Assembly (NCBI GenBank): GCA_903907665.1
Contig: CAIVOW010000069.1
Coordinates: 1 to 18,334 of the forward strand
DNA length: 18,334 nucleotides
Direction of reading: 5' to 3'
Source: an uncultured Actinomycetes bacterium
GTDB taxonomy: Bacteria; Actinomycetota; Actinomycetes; Nanopelagicales; Nanopelagicaceae
The notes beneath the pieces are model-generated. The model was not told the DNA's origin, ran no database searches, and saw only the letters and a program-made list of their open reading frames with translations. A program made the translations under genes and the position numbers. How positions within the stretch are numbered: position 1 is the stretch's first letter; every line of letters starts with the position of its first letter. Of the stretch, positions 1 through 7,900 are shown piece by piece.

Positions 1-623
1 ACGTAGCGCCACGGACGTAACATCGCCCTACCGCTCAAGATATTCATCAAATTCAGCGCGAAGAGAAAAACAGGTAATTCGAAAGCAATTCCAAAAACGA
101 CGAGTAATTTTAGGACAAAGACGAGGTATTCATCGAAACGAATCAAATTAGAAAGCGTACTTGGTGTAAGTCCCATGATCTGTTGAATCGCAATTGGAAG
201 CAGCCAATACGCAAACCAGACTCCGAGTGTGAAAAATGGTGTGGCTAGAAATATAAACAATAAGGAGTAACGGCGCTCCTTTCTTTTGAGTGCCGGTGAA
301 ACAAAGGCCCAAAGTTGATAGATCCAGAACGGGGAAGAAATAATCACTCCTACAAAAATTGCGACGCTAATCTTCAAATTCAGGGGCCCGAGTACTCCAT
401 TTACATACAGGGTGCCGCACCCTTTCAGAGAGCCCAGGGCACGCAAATTAAGTTTACAAATTGGTTCGGAGAGTTTTTGGACAATGTTGTTATAGAAAAT
501 CCAACCCAAAGAGCCACCAACTACGATACCCAGTGCTGCTCTAAAAAATCGCTTTCTTAACTCTCTAAAGTGCTCAATCAACGGCATGGTCCCACGTTGG
601 GGACTGTTAGATTCCTCGCTCAC
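1..623 (-). CDS. tatC: Sec-independent (twin-arginine) translocase subunit TatC, partial
   Basis: TatC is the polytopic membrane receptor that binds twin-arginine signal peptides and, with TatA, exports folded proteins across the cytoplasmic membrane. Translating the minus strand by hand gives about 207 residues with no stop before the window edge, so the C-terminus is missing. Visible family hallmarks are the N-terminal MPLIEHFRELRKR, then SSPFWIYQLWAFVSPALKRKERR-like periplasmic/TM2 sequence (compare E. coli SPVILYQVWAFIAPAL), the FAYWLLP helix and FELPVF with its conserved Glu. The start is uncertain: GTG at 623 gives a 12-residue hydrophilic extension (MSEESNSPQRGT), common in actinobacterial TatC, while ATG at 587 begins exactly at MPLIEHF. 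Neither has a clear Shine-Dalgarno site. It lies 33 bp downstream of tatA and is the last visible gene of pafB-pafC-tatA-tatC. Confidence 0.93.
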   Translation of the reverse strand, partial: MSEESNSPQRGTMPLIEHFRELRKRFFRAALGIVVGGSLGWIFYNNIVQKLSEPICKLNLRALGSLKGCGTLYVNGVLGPLNLKISVAIFVGVIISSPFWIYQLWAFVSPALKRKERRYSLLFIFLATPFFTLGVWFAYWLLPIAIQQIMGLTPSTLSNLIRFDEYLVFVLKLLVVFGIAFELPVFLFALNLMNILSGRAMLRPWRY

Positions 624-656
624 CTTTAATGACTAATCTCGCTACCAAGTCAAAAC

Positions 657-830
657 TTAGTTTTGAGAGTCTTTTCCCGATTTACCTTCGCCATCATCCT
701 TGAGCTCGGATTTAAAAATTTTCAGTGATTTAGCAACCGATTTCGCGGAGTCAGGAAGTCGCTTAGCTCCGAAGAGAACCACGAAAACTAATGCAACCAC
801 AATAATATGCCAAGGTCTTAGCTCGCCCAT
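657..830 (-). CDS. tatA: Sec-independent translocase protein TatA, small (57 aa)
   Basis: TatA forms the oligomeric pore or membrane-thinning element of the twin-arginine export system. The 57-residue protein has the expected plan: short N-terminus (MGELRPWH), one transmembrane helix (about residues 8-20, [12 protein letters not shown]), the hinge GAKRLPD at 21-27 (family FGxxxLP), then an amphipathic helix rich in Lys and Ser (28-46) and a short charged tail ending GKDSQN. This is near the minimum for the family, which usually has 70-90 residues, because the acidic and low-complexity C-terminal tail is cut down. The ATG at 830 is preceded by a perfect AGGAGG, so the start is secure. It sits between pafC (47 bp upstream) and tatC, the same order as in mycobacteria. 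Confidence 0.93.
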   Translation of the reverse strand: MGELRPWHIIVVALVFVVLFGAKRLPDSAKSVAKSLKIFKSELKDDGEGKSGKDSQN

Positions 831-834
831 GTTT

Positions 835-840
835 CCTCCT
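835..840 (-). promoter_or_regulatory. Strong Shine-Dalgarno site of tatA
   Basis: On the minus strand AGGAGG lies 4 bases before the tatA ATG. It is the only full-consensus ribosome binding site I see in the window and it fixes the tatA start. It suggests that TatA, needed in large excess over TatC, is translated far more strongly than its operon neighbours (inference). Confidence 0.85.
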
Positions 841-877
841 GCGTACGCGTTGTTATAAGTGCAATGTTACCACTCGC

Positions 878-1831
878 TCAATTAAGGAGATTTACCTCAT
901 TTTCCTCATTTTTATAGTTTTGAAGGCTTCGAGCCGCAAGTGATTTGAATTCATCAACGATGGACTGTGGGCTTAAAACCTCTACCGCACCATCAATGGC
1001 AGCCAGATTTCGTAGCAACCACGGGGCGCTTGAGACCACGAAAACAATTTTTAATCCATCACCCAGTGGCTCCATGGACTTAACAATGCCTTCATTTCTC
1101 TCCAAAAAGAGCCGAGCATTACTGGGAATGATTGCCTCAACAATAATCTCTTGCGGCTGTTCACTTACTATTTTTAGCGCTCGAAATTCTCCAAGGGGCT
1201 TAACGCTTTGAATCCTATCAAGTCGAAAATTTCGATTCTGGGCAATATCTATACAGTGAGCCTCCACATACAACTGACCAGAGTGGGCATACATTCTGAT
1301 CGGATTAATTGTCCGCGTGGAAAGTATTTCGTTAGTTAAAGAGATGTACTCAATTTCTAGACTTGTTTGCGAAACGATACTTGACTGTATAGCGCTCTTC
1401 CATGTTGACGTTTCTACGGCATCGAGAGTATCGACTGAAGATACAACGCGAATGTCATCAAGCAGGCTCATCAATTTTTGTTCAAGTGAATCGATAAGGC
1501 TAGTGATTGATTCTGAAGTACCTTGAATCCGCAAATTTCGTAAACCTAGAAGAATACTCACGACTTCAACTTGCGATAGGCGTCTAGGTTTATCAAGGTT
1601 TTGGGGATCCATTACTGACACTTCACCGCCCTCGGTAGTGAGATCAATTAACTCTAAATGTGTGTAACCAGGAAGGCCACACATAAAGACGATATTAAGA
1701 ATCTCCGATATCTCACTCTCAGAAGTCGAAAACTCCCGTGAAAGTTCTTCAATAGAAACTCCTGGATGCTCAACAATGTAAGGAATGAGATCTAAAGCTC
1801 GAGCAGTGCGCTCGACTGCACTTTCACTCAT
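878..1831 (-). CDS. pafC: PafC-type WYL-domain transcriptional regulator
   Basis: This is the second half of the PafBC regulator, which in mycobacteria works as a heterodimer and activates the RecA/LexA-independent DNA-damage response; the WYL domain is thought to sense a ligand such as single-stranded DNA. The 317-residue protein has an N-terminal helix-turn-helix (about residues 8-60, with VSIEELSREFSTSESEI), a linker, a WYL domain (about 145-215) and a C-terminal WCX extension (about 225-310). The name-giving WYL motif is degenerate here (QLYVEAHC at 186-193), but RLDRIQSV at 203-210 is typical. The ATG at 1831 overlaps the pafB stop by four bases (ATGA), so the two are translationally coupled, as expected for subunits made in equal amount. 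tatA follows. Separation from PafB rests mainly on gene order and the PafC-like N-terminus. Confidence 0.88.
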   Translation of the reverse strand: MSESAVERTARALDLIPYIVEHPGVSIEELSREFSTSESEISEILNIVFMCGLPGYTHLELIDLTTEGGEVSVMDPQNLDKPRRLSQVEVVSILLGLRNLRIQGTSESITSLIDSLEQKLMSLLDDIRVVSSVDTLDAVETSTWKSAIQSSIVSQTSLEIEYISLTNEILSTRTINPIRMYAHSGQLYVEAHCIDIAQNRNFRLDRIQSVKPLGEFRALKIVSEQPQEIIVEAIIPSNARLFLERNEGIVKSMEPLGDGLKIVFVVSSAPWLLRNLAAIDGAVEVLSPQSIVDEFKSLAARSLQNYKNEENEVNLLN

Positions 1832-2760
1832 TCGACGCGACTCCTTAAGATTTGGAGTACTCGATCTCTAAGTTTTTGCGGTTCAAGAATTACGACATCT
1901 GCTCCGTACCAAAGTGCGTCAAAAATGGCAGCTCCTTCAAATGCATAAGAGCGCTCAAAGATGTCCCAGTCATCTTCAATATCTAGCAAAGTACTTCCAG
2001 TTCGCAGTGACAAGGCCTGGCCCGTTCTTATCTTCATTCTGACTACATAGTGCGCTTCGCTAGCCCCAATGATCATCGCCTCTCTAAGGCGGAAATCGTC
2101 TGGCCGCTTAAATCCATCTTTCTTACCGACCAACTTAAGACTTGAGATTCGGCGAACTTTGAAAGTCCGAATATCGGCTTTATCCCTATCTAATCCAACG
2201 ATGTACCACTCCCCCTTGAATAGTGAAATTCCGTACGGATCTATAGTTCTAAGGTCCTTTTCGTTATCTGCGTAGTGAAAAGATATTGAACGTGATTGCG
2301 AGATTGCCTCCCACAAAATTTCGAAATGCGGTTGATTCTGATCTACTGGAATAATGGAGGTAATAAGAACATCTTCTTGAATCTCAACGCCTAAACTCTT
2401 TAACTTTCTTAACCCCTGCTGCCCGCTTTCGGAGAAGAAGGATGTCTGCCATGAAGTTGCAGCCACAGATAGCACGCCTAGTTCTGCTGGAGTAAGGTCT
2501 GGAATTTTAAGCGCATACTTATCAGGGGAAATTCGATAACCCGACTCATCTTCGAATAATGAATCAATTGGAGCTACTTCAATCTCAATACCGAGGGAAC
2601 GCAAATCGTCTTTATCGCGCTCAAACATTCGTTCCATTGATTCAATCGCGCCGGAATACCCGGCAACAGATCGAAATATTTCAGACTTTGTAATCAGTCG
2701 CCTGGACGCCAAAAGGGCCATCGTAAGATTGATTAGGCGCTCTGTTTTCAAGTCGGACAC
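1828..2760 (-). CDS. pafB: PafB-type WYL-domain transcriptional regulator
   Basis: PafB is the partner of PafC in the WYL-domain activator of the LexA-independent DNA-damage response. I place the start at GTG 2760, giving 310 residues that begin VSDLKTERLINLTMALLASRR, the usual PafB N-terminus. The longer in-frame reading up to 2928 adds 56 Cys/Lys-rich residues unlike the family and would run through the divergent FKBP start at 2794. Domains: winged HTH (about 5-60, with LITKSEIFRSVAGYS), linker, WYL domain (about 145-215, with GEWYIVGLD at 183-191 and TFKVRRISSLKL at 199-210) and a WCX tail. No Shine-Dalgarno precedes the GTG, but TATCGT lies six bases upstream, consistent with a leaderless mRNA. 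In mycobacteria pafB follows the proteasome ligase gene pafA; here pafA and the rest of the Pup-proteasome genes are not present in the window. Confidence 0.88.
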   Translation of the reverse strand: MSDLKTERLINLTMALLASRRLITKSEIFRSVAGYSGAIESMERMFERDKDDLRSLGIEIEVAPIDSLFEDESGYRISPDKYALKIPDLTPAELGVLSVAATSWQTSFFSESGQQGLRKLKSLGVEIQEDVLITSIIPVDQNQPHFEILWEAISQSRSISFHYADNEKDLRTIDPYGISLFKGEWYIVGLDRDKADIRTFKVRRISSLKLVGKKDGFKRPDDFRLREAMIIGASEAHYVVRMKIRTGQALSLRTGSTLLDIEDDWDIFERSYAFEGAAIFDALWYGADVVILEPQKLRDRVLQILRSRVE

Positions 2761-2766
2761 AGGAGA

Positions 2767-2772
2767 ACGATA
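2767..2772 (-). promoter_or_regulatory. Putative -10 element (TATCGT) of a leaderless pafB transcript
   Basis: On the minus strand TATCGT is followed by six bases and then the GTG start of pafB, which lacks a ribosome binding site. TTTGCC, 16 bases further upstream, is a weak -35 candidate. The assignment is inferred from spacing only. Confidence 0.5.
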
Positions 2773-2781
2773 CGGCTTTGC

Positions 2782-2787
2782 TATCCT
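2782..2787 (+). promoter_or_regulatory. Putative -10 element (TATCCT) of a leaderless FKBP transcript
   Basis: TATCCT is followed by AGGCAA and the ATG at 2794, so transcription would be expected to begin at or next to the start codon. No convincing -35 is visible. It lies within the 33-bp gap shared with divergent pafB, so the two promoters must occupy the same DNA face or compete. Confidence 0.5.
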
Positions 2788-2793
2788 AGGCAA

Positions 2794-3336
2794 ATGAGAA
2801 ATCGCGCTAAAACTTCGAAACTTATCGCCATGGCAGTCGTCTTGATCGCCCCCACAACCCTTCTTCTTGCGGGCTGCACAACTGATGGAGGGCAAGGCAC
2901 AATTAAAGCGACCACGAGTTCCACGCAATCTACGAGTATGAACTTCCCGGCTGTTTCTGGATCCCTTGGAAGTGCGCCGACGATAGGGGCGCCGACAGGT
3001 ATGGCACCTACGACTCTTGAAAGTAAAGACCTATTTGTCGGAACCGGTGCAACCGCAACGCCGTCTTCCACAGTGACAGCGCACTATGCACTTATGACCT
3101 GGTCTACTGGGAAGATAATTAGTTCAACGTGGAGTAACAATCAACCTGGAACCTTCAGCCTCGCACAAGTCATTCCGGGGTGGCAACAAGGTATTCCCGG
3201 CATGAGAGTTGGTGGTCGCAGAGTTCTCGTCATTCCACCAAGTCTTGGTTACGGTGAAACGGGCTCGCAATCTGGAACCATTGGTCCAAATGAAACTTTG
3301 ATTTTTGTCGTTGATCTGATTTCAATAGCTAAATAG
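2794..3336 (+). CDS. FKBP-type peptidyl-prolyl cis-trans isomerase, lipoprotein
   Basis: The product is probably a membrane-anchored prolyl isomerase that helps fold exported proteins. The 180-residue protein starts with a lipoprotein signal peptide: basic MRNRAKTSK, a hydrophobic core, and lipobox LAGC with the acylated Cys at 28. A Ser/Thr/Pro/Gly-rich linker (29-75) leads to one FKBP domain (about 76-180) with VTAHYALMTWSTGK, VIPGWQQGIPGMRVGGRR, PPSLGYGETG and LIFVVDLISI. Pocket residues Tyr98, the Trp of IPGW, the Tyr of LGYG and the Phe of FVVDL are kept, while the FD pair of human FKBP12 (Phe36-Asp37) is replaced (GKIISST). It is the only plus-strand gene in the first 11.6 kb and sits divergently from pafB. 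An FKBP gene near pafBC is a known actinobacterial arrangement. It ends inside an 8-bp tandem repeat that supplies its stop codon. Confidence 0.9.
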   Translation: MRNRAKTSKLIAMAVVLIAPTTLLLAGCTTDGGQGTIKATTSSTQSTSMNFPAVSGSLGSAPTIGAPTGMAPTTLESKDLFVGTGATATPSSTVTAHYALMTWSTGKIISSTWSNNQPGTFSLAQVIPGWQQGIPGMRVGGRRVLVIPPSLGYGETGSQSGTIGPNETLIFVVDLISIAK

Positions 3337-3365
3337 CTAGATAGCTAGATAACTAGATAGCTGAG
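3326..3365. repeat. Short tandem repeat, 8-bp period (consensus TAGCTAGA)
   Basis: Five successive 8-base units read TAGCTAAA, TAGCTAGA, TAGCTAGA, TAACTAGA and TAGCTGAG. The array covers the last codons and the TAG stop of the FKBP gene and most of the gap before the convergent trmI end. The period is not a multiple of three, so stops fall in all three plus-strand frames, and it holds three copies of CTAG, a tetramer that is rare in many bacteria. No stable hairpin-plus-U-tract terminator is apparent. Confidence 0.85.
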
Positions 3366-3380
3366 TTCTGCGACTGGCCT

Positions 3381-4226
3381 TCATGCCTCATCTTCGGGCA
3401 GCCCGTAAGAGCCTTTTGAGGGTCTGCGTCTGCGCAATGGGGCAATAACCCCTGGTGCGAGTCGTCTTGCCATGATTAAAAAGCCAGTATGTCCAATCAT
3501 GCGGTGTTGTGGACGAACTGCCAAACCTTCGTGGTGCCATCCACGCAGCAGAGTTTCGATACTTTCTGGTTCAGTGAAAGCTTCAGATTTTTTGATTGTT
3601 TCAGCCATCTCCGAAAGTTGCGTGGTTGTCGCAACATAAGCAAGAAGTACGCCCCCGCCTTCTAATACGCTCGCAGCCATCTCGACACACTCCCACGGTG
3701 AAAGCATGTCTAGCACTACACGATCATATTTTTCATGTACCGCATCTTGTACAGAGCCCAATGTAAGAGACCAGTTCGAAGGTATTTCTCCAAAGTACAT
3801 CTCAACATTTTTGCGTGCTACCGAGGCAAATTCATCTCTGCGCTCAAAGGAGTCCACTTGCCCACCTGGCCCGACAGCGCGCAGAAGCGCAATCGAGAGA
3901 GCTCCGGAACCAACTCCGGCTTCAAGAACTCGCACACCTGGTGCGATATCTGCAAAACCTAAAATGAAGGCGGAATCTTTGGGATAAACAATTGTTGCGC
4001 CACGAGGCATCGAGAGTACAAAATCACCTAACAATGGCTTGAATGCGAGAAATTTCAATCCACCTGTTGTTTCAACAACAGTTCCTTCAGAAGATCCAAC
4101 AACCTCGTTGTGCACAATCCAACCTTTGTGAGTGTGGTATTCCCCACCCTCCTTCAAAGTAATTGTTTGAATTTTGCCCTTTGCATCGGTGAGCTGTACC
4201 CGATCACCAAACTTGAAAACTGCCAC
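3381..4226 (-). CDS. trmI: tRNA (adenine-58-N1)-methyltransferase TrmI
   Basis: TrmI transfers a methyl group from S-adenosylmethionine to N1 of adenine 58 in the tRNA T-loop, stabilising tRNA structure; the enzyme is a tetramer in the cytoplasm. The 281-residue protein has the small N-terminal beta domain (1-65, FGDRVQLTD), the family segment MPRGATIVYPKDSAFIL (73-89), and a Rossmann methyltransferase fold with SAM motif VLEAGVGSGALS (100-111), acidic ribose-binding Glu128 in SFERR and DRVVLDMLSPWE (168-179) containing the catalytic-region Asp. This matches mycobacterial Rv2118c. The GTG start at 4226 shares one base with the TAG stop of the upstream HAD gene (TAGTG), with a GAGAG-like site before it. 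In proteasome-bearing actinobacteria the mpa/arc gene normally lies just downstream; here an FKBP gene follows instead. Confidence 0.93.
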   Translation of the reverse strand: MAVFKFGDRVQLTDAKGKIQTITLKEGGEYHTHKGWIVHNEVVGSSEGTVVETTGGLKFLAFKPLLGDFVLSMPRGATIVYPKDSAFILGFADIAPGVRVLEAGVGSGALSIALLRAVGPGGQVDSFERRDEFASVARKNVEMYFGEIPSNWSLTLGSVQDAVHEKYDRVVLDMLSPWECVEMAASVLEGGGVLLAYVATTTQLSEMAETIKKSEAFTEPESIETLLRGWHHEGLAVRPQHRMIGHTGFLIMARRLAPGVIAPLRRRRPSKGSYGLPEDEA

Positions 4227-4930
4227 TATGCACTCTCTTCACTTAGATTGGAAAGAAAAACATCACTCAGCATGGCAATAGATACACCGTTCAGTGAATC
4301 AAGAACGATAAGTCTCTCTTGCCCCTGGATACCTAGGAAAGTCGGGATTGCAATTACAAATGCTCCACTCGCTTTCGCTGCCGTGATACCAGTCAGCGAA
4401 TCCTCCAAGATAATGCACTGTTGGATATCTACACCTAATCGTTGCGCCGCCAGCAGGTAAGCCTCTGGGTCTGGTTTCGTCATCTTTACGTCATTACTTG
4501 ATATAGCTACGTCAAAACTGACGCCCTCAAGTCTTTGGAGCGTTGCGTTCATCATCGGCTCTGGGCTGGCGGTCACTAGGGCAACTGGAATTGCGGCGGC
4601 ACTAAGTTCAAGCAGTAGCTCCAAAGCGCCCGGCATATAGCCAATATCGTTTCGAAACTCTTCAATTGTTCGCTTAACTAATTCTTGACGAAAATAATCA
4701 GGAGTATGTTTTTTTCCAGATAGCTCCCACATGTAAATGCCAACTTTATGCAACGGGCCGCCAAGACAATACATTTGATCTTCTTTACTCCAGCGGTGGC
4801 CAAATTCGGCCATTAACTGCGTTTCTGCCGCTAACCATTTAGGCTCTGAATCTACGAAGGTACCATCCATGTCGAATAAAACTGCAGCGAAGGGTTGGTT
4901 TGATGCCAAGGGTTCAAGAGAGCTCTTCAT
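4226..4930 (-). CDS. HAD-superfamily hydrolase (beta-phosphoglucomutase-like phosphatase)
   Basis: This 234-residue protein is a haloacid-dehalogenase-type phosphatase with a helical cap after motif I (beta-PGM/phosphatase subgroup). Motif I is DMDGT with nucleophile Asp20 and acid/base Asp22; motif II is ALVTASP (117-123); motif III Lys152 lies in KMTKPDPEAY; motif IV is IILEDSLTG with Glu176-Asp177. FVDSEPKW after motif I is typical of the group. The substrate cannot be told from sequence; sugar phosphates, pyrimidine nucleotides or phosphoglycolate are all possible. Its ATG overlaps the metH stop by four bases (ATGA) and its stop overlaps the trmI start by one, so it is translationally coupled to both. 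The coupling hints at a housekeeping or metabolite-repair role rather than a niche pathway (inference). Confidence 0.87.
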   Translation of the reverse strand: MKSSLEPLASNQPFAAVLFDMDGTFVDSEPKWLAAETQLMAEFGHRWSKEDQMYCLGGPLHKVGIYMWELSGKKHTPDYFRQELVKRTIEEFRNDIGYMPGALELLLELSAAAIPVALVTASPEPMMNATLQRLEGVSFDVAISSNDVKMTKPDPEAYLLAAQRLGVDIQQCIILEDSLTGITAAKASGAFVIAIPTFLGIQGQERLIVLDSLNGVSIAMLSDVFLSNLSEESA

Positions 4931-7900
4931 GATGCGTTGAAATACTTAGCTTCAGGGTGCATCGTGATAATTGCAGATGTTGACTGCTCTGGATGCAACT
5001 GGAATTCTTCTGAAAGTTCGACACCGATTCTTGAAGGCTCTAGTAGCTCGCACAGTTGAGTCTGCGCAGAAAGATCTGGACAGGCGGGATAACCAAATGA
5101 ATAACGCGAACCTCTATAACCTTGATCCAGAAGAGCATCGAGTTCGGGAGCATCTTCAATTCCAAAACCAAGTTCGGTTCGGATGCGTGCGTGCCAATGT
5201 TCAGCGAGAGCCTCTGTCAGCTGAACAGAAAGGCCATGTAGTTCTAGGTATTCACGGTATAAATTCTTACTAAAGAGCTCTGCAGTTGCCTCACTCACGA
5301 CCGAACCCATTGTGACAACGTGGAAAGCGACGACATCTATCTCTCCGCTCTCTTTTGGCCGATAGAAATCACTCAAGCACAGGCGACGGTCTCTACTCTG
5401 TCTAGGAAAAGTGAATCGAACGCGCTCTTCTCCTTCCTTTTCCCCATCATGATGTAATACAACGAGGTCATTTCCTTCGCTGTAACAAGGGAAGTATCCG
5501 TACACAACAGCAGCATTTAACCAACCTTTAGATTGCGCATCGTTTAGCAGTGAACGCAGACGAGGCCGACCTTCCTCTTCGACCATCTTCTCAAATTCAC
5601 CGCGTGCACCCTTTAAGCCCCACTGACCCATAAATAAAGCTCGCTCATCTAACATTCCAGAATAATCTGAAAGTGCGATTCCCTTCACAATCCGCGAGCC
5701 GTAGAACGGTGGCTTAGCTAACGGCACATCGATTGCAACATCTGAACGACGCAAATCAATCTCTGGTAATTCTTGTGACTTGCGAGGATTAGTGATGCGT
5801 TTCTTAAGCGGCGGCAGAACAGCGCTCGGATCTCCTTTTTTGATACCCATGAGAGTATCCATCAAGGTCAACCCCTCGAAAGCGTCCTTCGCATACCGAA
5901 CTGTTCCATCAAATTTCGATGCAAGATCATCTTCAACAAATGCGCGAGTAAGTGCTGCTCCTCCGAGAATAACTGGCCATTTCGTATTTAAATTTCTAAG
6001 CGTCAGCTCTTCGAGATTTTCCTTCATAATGACCGTTGATTTCACAAGTAAGCCTGACATACCTATCACATCTACATTCTCGTTCTGCGCCGCATCAATT
6101 ATCTGATTGATGGTTTGCTTGATACCAATGTTCACTGTGGTGTATCCATTATTGGTCAGAATGATATCTACTAGATTCTTTCCGATGTCATGTACGTCGC
6201 CTTTTACAGTTGCTAAAAGAATCTTGCCTCGGCCCTCTGTATCGGCCTTCTCCATATGTGGCTCAAGTATCGCAACAGCTTCCTTCATCACCTCGGCACT
6301 TTGCAAGACGAAGGGAAGTTGCATTTCTCCAGCACCAAAGAGCTCGCCGACAATTTTCATACCAGCTAGAAGATGATCGTTAATAATTTGGAGAGGAGAA
6401 ATTCCTTGATCCATAGCTACCTGAAGATCAGCTCCAAGTCCCACCTTTTCACCATCGATAATACGTCGTTGCAGTCGTTCTTCCAGAGGAAGCGCCGCTA
6501 ACTCCGCTGCTCTCGTTAGTTTGTTCGAGGTCGCCTCTACTCCCTCAAAAAGTTCCAAAAAGCGTTGTAACGGATCGTAAGTACAGTTTCCCTCTGCATC
6601 AAATTCGCGTCGATCATAAACGAGATCCATCGCTACCTTAAGAACCTCGGCATCTATTCTCGCGATCGGAGTAATTTTCGAAGGATGAACAATCGCCGAA
6701 TCCAGACCATTTTTGACCGCTTCGTGAAGAAATACAGAATTCAAAACTATGCGCGCGGCAGGGTTGATTCCAAAACTGATGTTGCTCACACCAAGAGTTG
6801 TTTGAACTTCTGGAAACTTTTCCTTTAATTCCTTTATCGCAGCCAGAGTTTCAATCCCATCCCTGCGAGTCTCTTCTTGGCCGGTCGCGATCGGGAACGT
6901 AAGGCAGTCGATCAAAATGTCACCTATCTTCAAACCCCACTGAATCGTCAAACTTTCAATCAATCTGCTTGCAACTCGAATTTTCCATTCTTGAGTTCTG
7001 GCCTGACCCTCTTCGTCAATCGTTAGCGCAACAACGGCTGCCCCATGCTCCTTAACAATGGGCATGATTTTTGCGTACCTAGAAGTAGAACCTTCGCCAT
7101 CCTCAAAATTCACTGAGTTAATGACACAGCGGCCACCCAATTGCTGGAGGCCCGCTTCAATGACCGCGGCTTCAGTTGAATCTAAAACTATCGGTAATGT
7201 GGATGCGGTCGCCAAGCGTGAAGCAATCTCGCGCATATCTGCAACGCCATCTCTGCCTACGTAATCTACAGATAGATCCAACATATGCGCGCCATCTCGA
7301 ATTTGATCCCGGGCTATCTCTACGCATGTTTGCCAATCATCTGCAAGGAGTGCATCACGAAATGCTTTTGAGCCATTTGCGTTAGTGCGCTCCCCTATTG
7401 CTAAATAACTCTTATCTTGTCTAAACGGAACAAACTGGTACAAAGATGACGCGCCAGGCTCGACAGTGACATCTCGCGTATTTAAACGAATTGATCTGAT
7501 GCTTTCTACAACTTCTTTGAGATGGGCGGGAGTTGTACCGCAACATCCACCTACAAGACTGACACCATAATTGATGACAAACTCTTTTAAACTCGCTGCT
7601 AACTCTTTTGGAGTTAGTGGGTAGAAGGCGCCATCTGGGCCCAGAACTGGTAATCCAGCATTAGGCATAACGGAGATACCTGACGTTGCGCTCTTGCCAA
7701 GGTAACGCAAATGTTCAGACATTTCAGTAGGTCCAGTTGCACAGTTAAGACCTATTAGATCAACGCCTAGTGCAGAGATAGCATTTAGCGCAGCCCCGAT
7801 TTCAGAACCAAGGAGCATGGTCCCGGTTGTTTCAACGGTGACTTGAGCTATTAAAACTACATCTCGATTAGCTGCCGAGATGGCATCGCGTGAGCCATTG

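Noticed and set aside
315..560. Open plus-strand frame of 81 codons
   Set aside because: It lies entirely antisense to clear TatC sequence and its translation has no family features.
2761..2928. N-terminal extension of pafB up to an ATG at 2928
   Set aside because: The added residues are Cys/Lys-rich and unlike any PafB, and they would overlap 135 bases of the well-supported FKBP signal-peptide region.
3706..3987. Overlapping plus-strand reading frames inside trmI
   Set aside because: They are antisense to conserved methyltransferase motifs, overlap each other in different frames and have no plausible start signals.
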